Assembly (NCBI GenBank): GCA_007116535.1
Contig: SKIG01000172.1
Location: 1 to 5,378 of the forward strand
Length of the DNA: 5,378 bases
From: Psychroflexus sp.
Lineage (GTDB): Bacteria; Bacteroidota; Bacteroidia; Flavobacteriales; Flavobacteriaceae
Direction of reading: 5' to 3'
Position 1 is the stretch's first letter; each line of letters begins with the position of its first letter. Of the stretch, positions 1 through 5,378 are shown piece by piece. The notes under the pieces are model-generated. The model was not told where the DNA came from. It searched no databases and worked only from the letters and a program-made list of their open reading frames with translations. The position numbers and the translations under genes were made by a program.

Positions 1-19
1 CCCAGAATTTTTAAATAAG

Positions 20-27
20 TATATTTG
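20..27 (+). promoter_or_regulatory. Bacteroidota-type -7 promoter element of the barrel gene
   Basis: TATATTTG matches the TAnnTTTG -7 consensus used by the primary sigma factor of Bacteroidota. It lies 18 nt before the ATG at 46, so a transcript starting about 7 nt downstream would have a leader of roughly a dozen bases, which is A-rich (AAATAAAAAACG). The expected -33 TTG would fall at or before the first base of the window, so only half of the promoter can be judged. Confidence 0.5.
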
Positions 28-45
28 ACGCTTAAATAAAAAACG

Positions 46-1212
46 ATGCAGCAATTGTCACGTGTGCTTTTGTTTTTGTTTATTGGTGTATCGATTTCTT
101 TTGGGCAAGAAAAAGACTCAATTCCGAAAAAACAAAGCAAACTTTTCAATTATATAAATAGAGTTATCAAAGATACCGTTGCTGAGGAGCGTTCTCAGTT
201 TATGATGTATCCAACCCTGGCGTACGAACCTGAAACAAGTCTTGAAATAGGATTTAGTCCTCTTTTTGTGTATTTTGCTAATAACGACAAAAATAATCGT
301 CTAAGCGAAATTAGCGGATTTACCTTTTTTACAGTAAATAAACAATACGGAGCGAGATTTGAACATGCCATATATTCCGATCAAGATGAGTGGTTTTTCT
401 TAGGTGAAATTCTAGTTGAACGATTTCCTTTAAAGTACTTTGGTATTCAAAGTGAAATGACTAGTGTTCCTAGAGATGAAATTGCTCTTGTAGATGCATT
501 TCAGGTAAATATCAAAGAACGTGTGCTCAGGAAAATTGGAAAAAATTTCTTTTTAGGTCTTGAAGCTGATTTTAGAAGCCTGTCTTCTGTCGAATTTAAA
601 ACAGATAATGGGCAATTAGACAATCTTCCCTTTGGTGCGCAAGGAACTACTAATATTGGACTTGGAATTGGCTTAGTTTATGATGAACGACACAATGTAC
701 TGAATGTTAGAGATGGTTGGTTTTCTGAGTTTGGGTATATCAAGTTCAATCCATTTATGAATAGTAGTGTAGATTACTATAATATTGTATCGGACACGCG
801 TTTTTTTACTCCCGTTGGCAAAAGAAATGTATTTGCGGCGCAATTACTAGGTCAATTTAATTTTGGTGGTGATGTCCCTTTCAACCAACTTGCATTGATG
901 GGTGGACAAAATATGATGCGTGGTTATTTTTTAGGAAGGTTTAGAGATAGAAAAATGATTGCTACTCAGGTGGAATACCGCATGCTTCCTCTTAAGCTAG
1001 GTTTTACAGAACGCTGGGGAGCAACCGTATTTTCAAGCGTAGGCTCTGTTTTTGATGAATTCGACAACTATAGCACAGACAAATTGAGATGGGCCGCAGG
1101 AGCAGGTTTGCGTTTTTTATTATTTCAAAAGAAAGATATTTGGGCAAGACTTGATTATGCATACACTCCTGACGAAAATGGACTTTACATTACCATTGGT
1201 GAAGCATTTTAG
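46..1212 (+). CDS. Omp85-superfamily outer-membrane beta-barrel protein (BamA/TamA-like, no POTRA domains)
   Basis: A 388-residue protein that probably sits in the outer membrane. Residues 1-20 form a signal peptide: a short N-terminus with Arg6, a hydrophobic core of Leu, Phe and Ile, then SFG before Gln21. The rest alternates polar and hydrophobic residues as transmembrane beta-strands do. Two patches fit the D15/Omp85 barrel domain: YDERHNVLNVRDGWFSEF at about 212-229, and GGQNMMRGYFLGRFRD at about 286-301, whose Arg292-Gly-Tyr corresponds to the conserved RGF/RGY motif of the loop 6 region. The chain ends in Phe388, as expected for a substrate of the Bam machinery. BamA and TamA carry N-terminal POTRA domains; here only about 30 residues separate the signal peptide from the first likely strands, so this is a stand-alone barrel. 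It is therefore not BamA itself. The substrate or partner is unknown. It lies 45 nt before pyrD on the same strand, with its own promoter element upstream. Confidence 0.8.
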   Translation: MQQLSRVLLFLFIGVSISFGQEKDSIPKKQSKLFNYINRVIKDTVAEERSQFMMYPTLAYEPETSLEIGFSPLFVYFANNDKNNRLSEISGFTFFTVNKQYGARFEHAIYSDQDEWFFLGEILVERFPLKYFGIQSEMTSVPRDEIALVDAFQVNIKERVLRKIGKNFFLGLEADFRSLSSVEFKTDNGQLDNLPFGAQGTTNIGLGIGLVYDERHNVLNVRDGWFSEFGYIKFNPFMNSSVDYYNIVSDTRFFTPVGKRNVFAAQLLGQFNFGGDVPFNQLALMGGQNMMRGYFLGRFRDRKMIATQVEYRMLPLKLGFTERWGATVFSSVGSVFDEFDNYSTDKLRWAAGAGLRFLLFQKKDIWARLDYAYTPDENGLYITIGEAF

Positions 1213-1257
1213 TACTCTTGCATAGCAAAAAGCTTACAATTGATTATATAACTTACT

Positions 1258-2277
1258 ATGTACAAACAACTCATACGTCCTTTATTATTCAAATTTGACC
1301 CTGAAAAAGTTCATCACTTTTCTTTTTCTAGCTTAAAAGTAATCAATAAAATACCGGGGGTTTCTAGTTTGCTAAGAAATCGATTTGTGGTGAATCATCC
1401 CAACTTAGAACGTGAAGTATTTGGCATTAAGTTTCCGAATCCTGTTGGTTTGGCAGCAGGCTTTGATAAGGATGCAAAGTTGTACAAAGAGCTACATAAT
1501 CTAGGTTTCGGATTTATTGAAATCGGAACCCTTACTCCAAAACCGCAAGAAGGAAACCCAAAAAAAAGATTGTTTCGCTTGAAAGAAGACCAAGCTATCA
1601 TCAACAGAATGGGGTTCAATAATCGTGGTGTAAAAGATGCGATAGAAAGACTTAAAAGTAAAGGAAACATAATTGTAGGAGGAAATATTGGGAAAAATAA
1701 AGTTACTCCTAACGAGAAAGCATTAAATGATTATTTGATCAATTTTGAGTTACTTTTTCCTTATGTCGACTATTTTGTGGTGAATGTGAGTTCTCCAAAC
1801 ACTCCAAATCTAAGGGAATTGCAAGAAAAAGAGCCTTTGACTAAGTTATTGAATGCGCTTCAACAAGAAAACAAAAAACAGCCAAAACCGAAACCTATAC
1901 TTTTAAAAATAGCTCCTGATTTGACCGATGAGCAATTGGACGACATTATAGACATCATTAAGGAAACTAAATTAAATGGTATAATTGCGACTAACACCAC
2001 TATTTCTCGTGATGGATTGCAAAGCCAAAACAAAAATGAAATGGGCGGCTTGAGCGGAAAACCTCTCACCCATCGCTCCACTGAAGTCATCAAATACCTA
2101 CACCAAAAATCTAAAGCAGCTTTCCCAATTATTGGTGTGGGAGGAATTCACTCCCCCGAAGATGCATTTGAGAAATTTGAAGCAGGCGCAAGTTTAGTTC
2201 AATTATATACAGGTTTTGTTTACGAAGGTCCTCAGCTTATCAAAGCTATCAATGAAGCTTTATTGAAAGTCTCTTAA
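1258..2277 (+). CDS. pyrD: Dihydroorotate dehydrogenase (quinone), class 2
   Basis: Oxidises dihydroorotate to orotate, the fourth step of de novo UMP synthesis, using FMN and passing electrons to membrane quinone (menaquinone is expected in Bacteroidota). The 339 residues match the class 2 length. The N-terminal segment ([20 protein letters not shown]) is the amphipathic helical extension that binds membrane and quinone in class 2 enzymes and is absent from class 1. Family motifs appear in order: [13 protein letters not shown] at 61-73, INRMGFNN at 115-122, GGNIGKNK at 141-148, and [12 protein letters not shown] at 175-186 with Ser179 as the class 2 catalytic base and Asn176/Asn181 as substrate ligands. 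Then come LKIAPD at 216-221, ATNTT at 244-248, GGLSGKPL at 263-270 and the phosphate-binding VGGI at 294-297. No key residue is missing. The first ATG gives the expected N-terminus. There is no clear promoter in the 45-nt gap upstream, so read-through from the barrel gene is possible. Confidence 0.97.
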   Translation: MYKQLIRPLLFKFDPEKVHHFSFSSLKVINKIPGVSSLLRNRFVVNHPNLEREVFGIKFPNPVGLAAGFDKDAKLYKELHNLGFGFIEIGTLTPKPQEGNPKKRLFRLKEDQAIINRMGFNNRGVKDAIERLKSKGNIIVGGNIGKNKVTPNEKALNDYLINFELLFPYVDYFVVNVSSPNTPNLRELQEKEPLTKLLNALQQENKKQPKPKPILLKIAPDLTDEQLDDIIDIIKETKLNGIIATNTTISRDGLQSQNKNEMGGLSGKPLTHRSTEVIKYLHQKSKAAFPIIGVGGIHSPEDAFEKFEAGASLVQLYTGFVYEGPQLIKAINEALLKVS

Positions 2278-2315
2278 ATCGTGAATTGTTTCGGAATTTA
2301 TGTGACTTTTTTTCG

Positions 2316-2323
2316 TAAATTTG
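2316..2323 (+). promoter_or_regulatory. -7 promoter element before the exported hypothetical gene
   Basis: TAAATTTG fits the TAnnTTTG consensus and lies 19 nt before the ATG at 2343. A TTTCGG at 2289-2294 sits about where a -33 element would be but lacks the usual TTG, and the nearest true TTG (2286-2288) is too far upstream. This suggests that the gene can be transcribed separately from pyrD, which ends 65 nt before it. Confidence 0.45.
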
Positions 2324-2342
2324 AAACTATATCAAATTTTAT

Positions 2343-2888
2343 ATGCTAAAGTCATTTCCTTACTTTTTCTTATTCATTTTTGTGTCAACAATTTCGATTG
2401 CACAAGAAAGTCGTCTTTTTAAAGACCTGTATTTCAATATGGATAAAAATGAAGCTATAAAAGTACTTCAAGACGATTCTTCTTACCAAAATATTCGATT
2501 TGACAGAGATGTTGAATGGGCAATCTATTTTGAAGATTTAGTGTTTGAAAACAATCAACTAAAAGTCATCGTGTTTAAACCCGCAGGCAATTTTTATGGA
2601 ATAAACTATATCAAAACACTGAACCATATTAAAGGAAGCAAAAAATATTTATCCGAACGTGGTTATAGCTTAATTGACGAGCATCCCACTTGGAATAGAC
2701 CACAAGCTTATGTAAATGAAAATGCTGCTTATGTAAGTCTGTTAGAGCAAAAAGAAAGAGAAGTTGTAGTTGCTATTGATGTGGAAAGGTACCGAGGAAG
2801 CTATATGCCAACCTTGAGTATGACGAATGTAAAAAATAAAGAAAGCCTTACAAAACAGAAATCTACCGAAAGTGACTCAGGTTTTTAA
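2343..2888 (+). CDS. Exported protein of unknown function
   Basis: I do not recognise this 181-residue protein. Residues 1-20 are a signal peptide (Lys3, a Phe-rich hydrophobic core, then SIAQ), probably cleaved by signal peptidase I near residues 20-21. There is no lipobox Cys and no second membrane segment, so the mature protein should be periplasmic or secreted. The mature part is charged and of mixed alpha/beta character. It opens with FKDLYFNMDKNEAIKVL (26-42), a pattern often seen in small exported domains where a short strand and the phrase 'glxxGMxkxeV' lead into a helix. A helix around 90-107 and two beta stretches (about 126-134 and 140-147) follow. The last 20 or so residues are Lys/Ser/Thr-rich and look disordered. 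It has its own -7 element upstream and converges on the SafE-like gene with 6 bp between stop codons. The coding call is secure; the function is open. Confidence 0.8.
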   Translation: MLKSFPYFFLFIFVSTISIAQESRLFKDLYFNMDKNEAIKVLQDDSSYQNIRFDRDVEWAIYFEDLVFENNQLKVIVFKPAGNFYGINYIKTLNHIKGSKKYLSERGYSLIDEHPTWNRPQAYVNENAAYVSLLEQKEREVVVAIDVERYRGSYMPTLSMTNVKNKESLTKQKSTESDSGF

Positions 2889-2894
2889 GCGACT

Positions 2895-3596
2895 TTAGTG
2901 ACATTCGTAATTGCTAGAAACTTGTTCTATCATTGGTTTTGGCGAAATATAAGGAATCCCAAGTCCTAACCCCCTTAAAATAAAGAGTATCCCCATAAAA
3001 GCGACTGCATAAGGAATAATTCTACGTGGATTCCATTTCATGACTTGTTGGATAAAATCCCTTGCGTAAATAACTCCCGTCATCAGTGGAATTGTCCCTA
3101 ATCCGAAGAAGACCATATACAAGCTACTTTCCCAAAAATCACCTATAGCTAAAGAGGCAAAAATTGCCATATAAACCAATCCGCATGGAAGCAAACCATT
3201 TAACAAACCGAGTTGAAACAAGCTACCAAAACTATCTTTTTTTAGGGATGCTCCAAGCTGAGATTGAATTTTGTAAAATACACTATAAATAGGCTGAAAC
3301 ACTTTTACTTTCTGCATGGGTTTGTACGGAAAAACAACCAACAAAAGCATTATTACTCCTACAATAATTGAAATTTGTTGTTGTACCCCAAAGGTAAAAA
3401 CAGCTGAACCAATAGCACCAAATACTAGTCCTAAAGCGAGATAAGAAATTAATCTTCCTAGGTGATATAAACTTACTTGAATAAATTTTTTGGATGGAGA
3501 ACTTTTGCCAACGGGAAGCATAAAGGCAATCGGTCCGCACATACCAACACAGTGCAAACTACCAACTAAACCCAAAACAAAAGCTGTCCAAATCAT
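2895..3596 (-). CDS. SafE/DsbD_2-like membrane protein, probably cbb3 oxidase maturation
   Basis: A 233-residue polytopic inner-membrane protein with about six hydrophobic segments. It carries the family's N-terminal GSLHCVGMCGP (residues 12-22, with His15, Cys16 and Cys20) and a matching motif LLPCGLVY (135-142, Cys138) in the second half, which suggests an internal repeat of two three-helix units. Databases usually call such proteins 'sulfite exporter TauE/SafE' or 'cytochrome c biogenesis protein transmembrane region'. With fixH directly upstream, a role in copper or redox handling for cbb3 oxidase assembly is more plausible than sulfite export, but that is inference. The chain ends in Glu-Cys-His, a possible metal-binding tail. 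I chose the ATG at 3596, whose A is the last base of the fixH stop codon (TAATG). A TTG two codons upstream would also be in frame but is a weaker start. The overlap implies translational coupling to fixH. Confidence 0.85.
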   Translation of the reverse strand: MIWTAFVLGLVGSLHCVGMCGPIAFMLPVGKSSPSKKFIQVSLYHLGRLISYLALGLVFGAIGSAVFTFGVQQQISIIVGVIMLLLVVFPYKPMQKVKVFQPIYSVFYKIQSQLGASLKKDSFGSLFQLGLLNGLLPCGLVYMAIFASLAIGDFWESSLYMVFFGLGTIPLMTGVIYARDFIQQVMKWNPRRIIPYAVAFMGILFILRGLGLGIPYISPKPMIEQVSSNYECH

Positions 3597-4039
3597 TACC
3601 AAACAATTTCTTTTTTATAGGAATATTCCTCGTCTTGGAAACTGAAATTGATAAGTACATCCCAACGACCTTTTAATAAATAGTCCTTACCAATCAATTG
3701 TTGATTTTCTGATAGTTGAATATCTAATTTTGTATCCAAAGCTTTGTTAGATGGGCGGTATAGTTGAATACTACCAACTATTTCAGATGCTTTTACGTCT
3801 TCAGGAAAAATCACTTTTAATCCTTCTGAAGTAGAAATCACTTGAAATTTATCTTCTAATTTCTGTGTGCGTTTGTGCTTGTCTATTTCTTGTTGAAACA
3901 TAAGTTCATCGTGGTAGTAAGCCTCTCGCACCAAATCTTGGCTGTGTTCTGATGAAAGCATTTGCACTACAAAAAATAAGATGAAGCCAATAAATCCAAT
4001 AATGGCCATTACAATATAAGATCCCCAATTTAATCGCAT
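3596..4039 (-). CDS. fixH: FixH (CcoH)-family protein, cbb3 oxidase assembly
   Basis: A 147-residue protein anchored by one N-terminal membrane helix (about residues 8-26, after MRLNWGS), with a periplasmic domain behind it. It fits the FixH/CcoH family as found in Bacteroidota: the helix is followed by LVREAYYHDELMFQQEIDKHK (about 37-57), where the paired Tyr and the acidic/Gln pattern are typical. The C-terminal half is a beta-sandwich-like stretch with LYRPSN (93-98) and a closing LLKGRWDVLINFSFQDEEY (about 121-139). In cbb3 oxidase systems FixH/CcoH is needed for assembly or stability of the oxidase complex. It is the first gene of a two-gene unit with the SafE-like gene and overlaps its start by one base. 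In flavobacteria this pair usually follows ccoNOP and ccoG; here the 241 bp upstream hold no gene and ruvX-def lies beyond, so the oxidase genes must be elsewhere. Confidence 0.85.
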   Translation of the reverse strand: MRLNWGSYIVMAIIGFIGFILFFVVQMLSSEHSQDLVREAYYHDELMFQQEIDKHKRTQKLEDKFQVISTSEGLKVIFPEDVKASEIVGSIQLYRPSNKALDTKLDIQLSENQQLIGKDYLLKGRWDVLINFSFQDEEYSYKKEIVW

Positions 4040-4059
4040 AACATTTGTTTTTTATGCCC

Positions 4060-4067
4060 CAAAATTA
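4060..4067 (-). promoter_or_regulatory. -7 promoter element of the fixH-safE unit
   Basis: Read on the minus strand, TAATTTTG fits TAnnTTTG and lies 20 nt before the fixH ATG, leaving a leader of about 14 nt with an A-rich stretch. There is no good -33 TTG at the usual distance. It supports independent transcription of fixH and the SafE-like gene even though no cco gene precedes them. Confidence 0.4.
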
Positions 4068-4150
4068 ATGAGATAGCTTGCATTAATATATGAGGAAAAT
4101 CAGGGTTTGTAACAATTTCATAGAGAAATATCCTAATGAAAACTGCTTTT

Positions 4151-4242
4151 GCGTTAGGGATTGCAGAGGAAATCCTTTTTTAGAGGTACGAGAAAAAAGA
4201 TTGGAACGGAAAGCCCGACCCTGCGGTAGCAGGGGAACGCCC
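4151..4242 (+). ncRNA. Structured flavobacterial intergenic element, probably Flavo-1 RNA
   Basis: This lies in the 241-bp gap between fixH and def and folds well on the plus strand. GCGTT (4151-4155) pairs with AACGC (4236-4240) to close the element. Inside are two hairpins. The first pairs CTTTTTT (4175-4181) with AAAAAAG (4193-4199) around an 11-nt loop, and extends by AAT/ATT (4171-4173 with 4200-4202) past one bulged C. The second is CCCTGC (4219-4224) with GCAGGG (4229-4234) closed by a GGTA loop. GGG at 4157-4159 may also pair with CCC at 4214-4216. The unpaired words GTTAGGGAT, ACGGAAAGCCCGACCC and GAACGCCC match my memory of an element that recurs between genes in many flavobacterial genomes, and I believe this is the Flavo-1 motif, a presumed non-coding RNA of unknown function. 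The structure is seen directly; the name rests on memory. A 76-codon reading frame crosses it (4090-4320) but shows no protein-like features. Confidence 0.6.
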
Positions 4243-4280
4243 AAATTATTTGACTACTTAATTTTTAAAAAAACTCTATG

Positions 4281-4871
4281 CTATCTTCTTTTGGAAGCTT
4301 TTGGGAAAGACATGCGGTAGTCGACATTGATTTTTCCTTTTTCGATGGCGGCGAGTTTTCCCTTGATAAGACGCTTTTTGAAGCTAGACAATTTGTCGGT
4401 AAACAAAATCCCTTCGATGTGGTCGTACTCATGTTGCACAACGCGCGCAGCCAAACCATTTAATTCCATTTGCTGTGGTTGAAAGTTTTCATCTACGTAT
4501 GAAATTTTTATGTTGGGCTTTCTAAAGACGTCCTCACGCACATCGGGTATGCTCAAACAGCCTTCGTTAAAATCCCAATCGTCTCCTGATTCTTCTTCAA
4601 TAACGGGATTAATGAATACTTTTTTAAAGTTTTTTAGTTGTTCTTGCTCTTCTTTGGTGAGTCCCTCGTCTTCTGCAAATGGCGTTGCATCTACAATAAA
4701 AAGACGAATTGGCAATCCAATTTGTGGCGCAGCGAGCCCTACTCCATGCGCATTATACATGGTCTCGAACATATTTGCTATAAGCTCTTGAAGGTTGGTA
4801 TAATCCTGAGCAATTTCTTTTGCTTTTTTCTTTAAAACAGGGGTTCCGTAGGCTACAATTGGAAGAATCAT
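4281..4871 (-). CDS. def: Peptide deformylase
   Basis: A metalloenzyme that removes the formyl group from the N-terminal methionine of new proteins as they leave the ribosome, in the cytoplasm. At 196 residues it is of usual length for the Bacteroidota form. All three signature motifs are intact: GVGLAAPQIG (43-52), EGCLS (103-107) with Cys105 as a metal ligand, and QHEYDH (146-151) with His147 and His151 as ligands and Glu148 as the catalytic residue. The N-terminus MILPIVAYGTPVLKKKA is the standard beginning of the family, so the start at 4871 is firm. An acidic insert at about 66-80 (AEDEGLTKEEQEQLK) lies between motifs 1 and 2, and the C-terminal helix is Lys/Arg-rich, ending KASKRR. It follows ruvX by 10 nt and has no visible Shine-Dalgarno, so the two are very likely one transcript. 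Confidence 0.98.
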   Translation of the reverse strand: MILPIVAYGTPVLKKKAKEIAQDYTNLQELIANMFETMYNAHGVGLAAPQIGLPIRLFIVDATPFAEDEGLTKEEQEQLKNFKKVFINPVIEEESGDDWDFNEGCLSIPDVREDVFRKPNIKISYVDENFQPQQMELNGLAARVVQHEYDHIEGILFTDKLSSFKKRLIKGKLAAIEKGKINVDYRMSFPKASKRR

Positions 4872-4881
4872 TGACTAAAAA

Positions 4882-5292
4882 TTAATTGTTGTACATATAG
4901 GATTGCAAAATAATAGTAGCGCTTGTTTCGTCAAGCAAGGCTTTATTTTGTCGTTTTTTTTTCTTGATACCGCTTTGATAAATGGTTTCGGCTGCCATTT
5001 TTGAAGTATACCGCTCGTCTTCTCTTTCGACTTTGATATGTGGAAAAAGTTGTTGAAAATCTTCAATAAAAAAAAGAATGTTTTTTTCGATAGCAGAAGG
5101 TGTTCCATCAATTTGCGTGGGAAGACCAACTACCAAAGTGCTGATGTTTTTGGAAGCAATGTTTTCTTTAAGGAAATCCATCAGCTGAGAAGTTTCAACT
5201 GTGCATAGACCCGAAGCAATCAAGTTCATCTCGTCAGAAATGGCTATTCCCGTGCGCTTCATCCCAAAATCTATTGCCATAATTCGGCTCAT
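4882..5292 (-). CDS. ruvX: RuvX (YqgF-family) putative Holliday junction resolvase / pre-16S rRNA nuclease
   Basis: A 136-residue RNase H-like nuclease. In E. coli YqgF is linked to maturation of the 16S rRNA 5' end, and relatives resolve Holliday junctions in vitro. Motifs are in the expected places: IMAIDFGMKRTGIAIS (4-19) with the first catalytic Asp8, TLVVGLPTQIDG (52-63), EREDERYTSKMA (89-100) with the family's DER[LY]TS signature, and LLDETSATIILQ (119-130) with Asp121. I chose the ATG at 5292, which gives the usual MSRIMAIDFG N-terminus. An in-frame ATG at 5322 would add ten residues (MKLYICIKKA) that do not resemble the family, and a -7 promoter element lies between the two. The gene holds a run of nine A (4954-4962 on the opposite strand) coding for Lys, plus other homopolymers. 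It leads the ruvX-def unit. Confidence 0.95.
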   Translation of the reverse strand: MSRIMAIDFGMKRTGIAISDEMNLIASGLCTVETSQLMDFLKENIASKNISTLVVGLPTQIDGTPSAIEKNILFFIEDFQQLFPHIKVEREDERYTSKMAAETIYQSGIKKKKRQNKALLDETSATIILQSYMYNN

Positions 5293-5305
5293 TGCTTTTT
5301 TGATG

Positions 5306-5313
5306 CAAATATA
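5306..5313 (-). promoter_or_regulatory. -7 promoter element of the ruvX-def unit
   Basis: On the minus strand TATATTTG is a full match to TAnnTTTG, 13 nt before the chosen ruvX ATG. This would give a leader of well under ten bases, extremely short but in line with the other short leaders here. No convincing -33 TTG is seen about 19-21 nt upstream. Its position inside the longer in-frame extension argues for the downstream start. Confidence 0.45.
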
Positions 5314-5363
5314 CAACTTCACTTGAATTGAGGGAATTGATTGAGCTGTATAAACTAGAAGAA

Positions 5364-5378
5364 GTATTAAGTATTAAG
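5364..5378. repeat. Heptamer tandem repeat at the window edge
   Basis: Two perfect copies of GTATTAA followed by a G that could begin a third, cut by the end of the window. Two copies alone could arise by chance in AT-rich DNA; the number of copies beyond the edge cannot be seen. Confidence 0.35.

Noticed and set aside
1213..1257. Promoter or terminator between the barrel gene and pyrD
   Set aside because: No TAnnTTTG match and no hairpin with a T-run were found in these 45 bases.
1395..2093. Minus-strand open frames inside pyrD
   Set aside because: They are antisense to a complete, motif-verified pyrD and show no protein family features.
2915..2929. TAGAA/TTCTA inverted repeat just past the convergent stops, considered as a terminator
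   Set aside because: The stem is only five mostly A/T pairs, it lies inside the SafE-like coding region, and no T-run follows directly.
4040..4150. Plus-strand promoter for the structured element (TTTG at 4106-4109, TATCCTAA at 4129-4136)
   Set aside because: The spacing of 19 nt is right, but the downstream box keeps only the TA of TAnnTTTG, so it is not supportable.
4262..4273. Five T then seven A just beyond the def stop, considered as a def terminator (seven T on the minus strand)
   Set aside because: Only a 4-bp CTTC/GAAG stem lies upstream and it is not adjacent to the T-run; too weak to call an intrinsic terminator.
4090..4320. Plus-strand open frame of 76 codons across the fixH-def gap
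   Set aside because: It runs through the structured element and into the antisense of def. Its translation is Arg/Cys-rich without any domain pattern, so the frame is best explained by chance.
4510..4835. Plus-strand open frames inside the def region
   Set aside because: They are antisense to def, whose motifs are all intact, and are rich in Ser and Cys as expected from reverse-strand shadows.
5293..5322. Ten-codon N-terminal extension of ruvX
   Set aside because: The family begins at MSRIMAIDFG, and a consensus -7 element lies within the extension, so a transcript starting there would not include the upstream ATG.

Overview
The window is an AT-rich chromosomal segment that looks like a member of the Bacteroidota, most likely Flavobacteriia. 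The evidence is the Bacteroidota-type -7 promoter motif (TAnnTTTG) just upstream of four transcription units, the A-rich leaders without clear Shine-Dalgarno sequences, a FixH/SafE-like gene pair of the kind found with cbb3 oxidase genes in this phylum, and an intergenic element that resembles a repeat I recall from flavobacterial genomes (probably the Flavo-1 RNA motif). The genus cannot be set from this sequence alone.

Layout. Positions 46-2888 hold three plus-strand genes: a short Omp85-superfamily outer-membrane barrel without POTRA domains, the quinone-dependent dihydroorotate dehydrogenase PyrD, and an exported 181-residue protein of unknown function. Two minus-strand genes converge on them with only 6 bp between the stop codons: a SafE/DsbD_2-like membrane protein and, upstream of it and coupled by a TAATG stop/start overlap, a FixH (CcoH)-type protein. 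Positions 4040-4280 hold no gene but carry a structured element of about 92 nt at 4151-4242. Positions 4281-5292 hold a second minus-strand pair, ruvX followed by def (peptide deformylase), 10 nt apart. The window ends in a short heptamer tandem repeat.

How the genes relate. fixH and the SafE-like gene probably act together in cbb3 cytochrome oxidase assembly, although no cco structural gene is visible here. The ruvX-def pair is housekeeping (16S rRNA maturation or Holliday-junction-type nuclease function, and N-terminal deformylation). pyrD serves pyrimidine synthesis and feeds electrons to the quinone pool. No mobile element, CRISPR array, tRNA, rRNA, phage gene or defence gene is visible. 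Most of the window is ordinary core genome; the item most worth a second look is the structured intergenic element.
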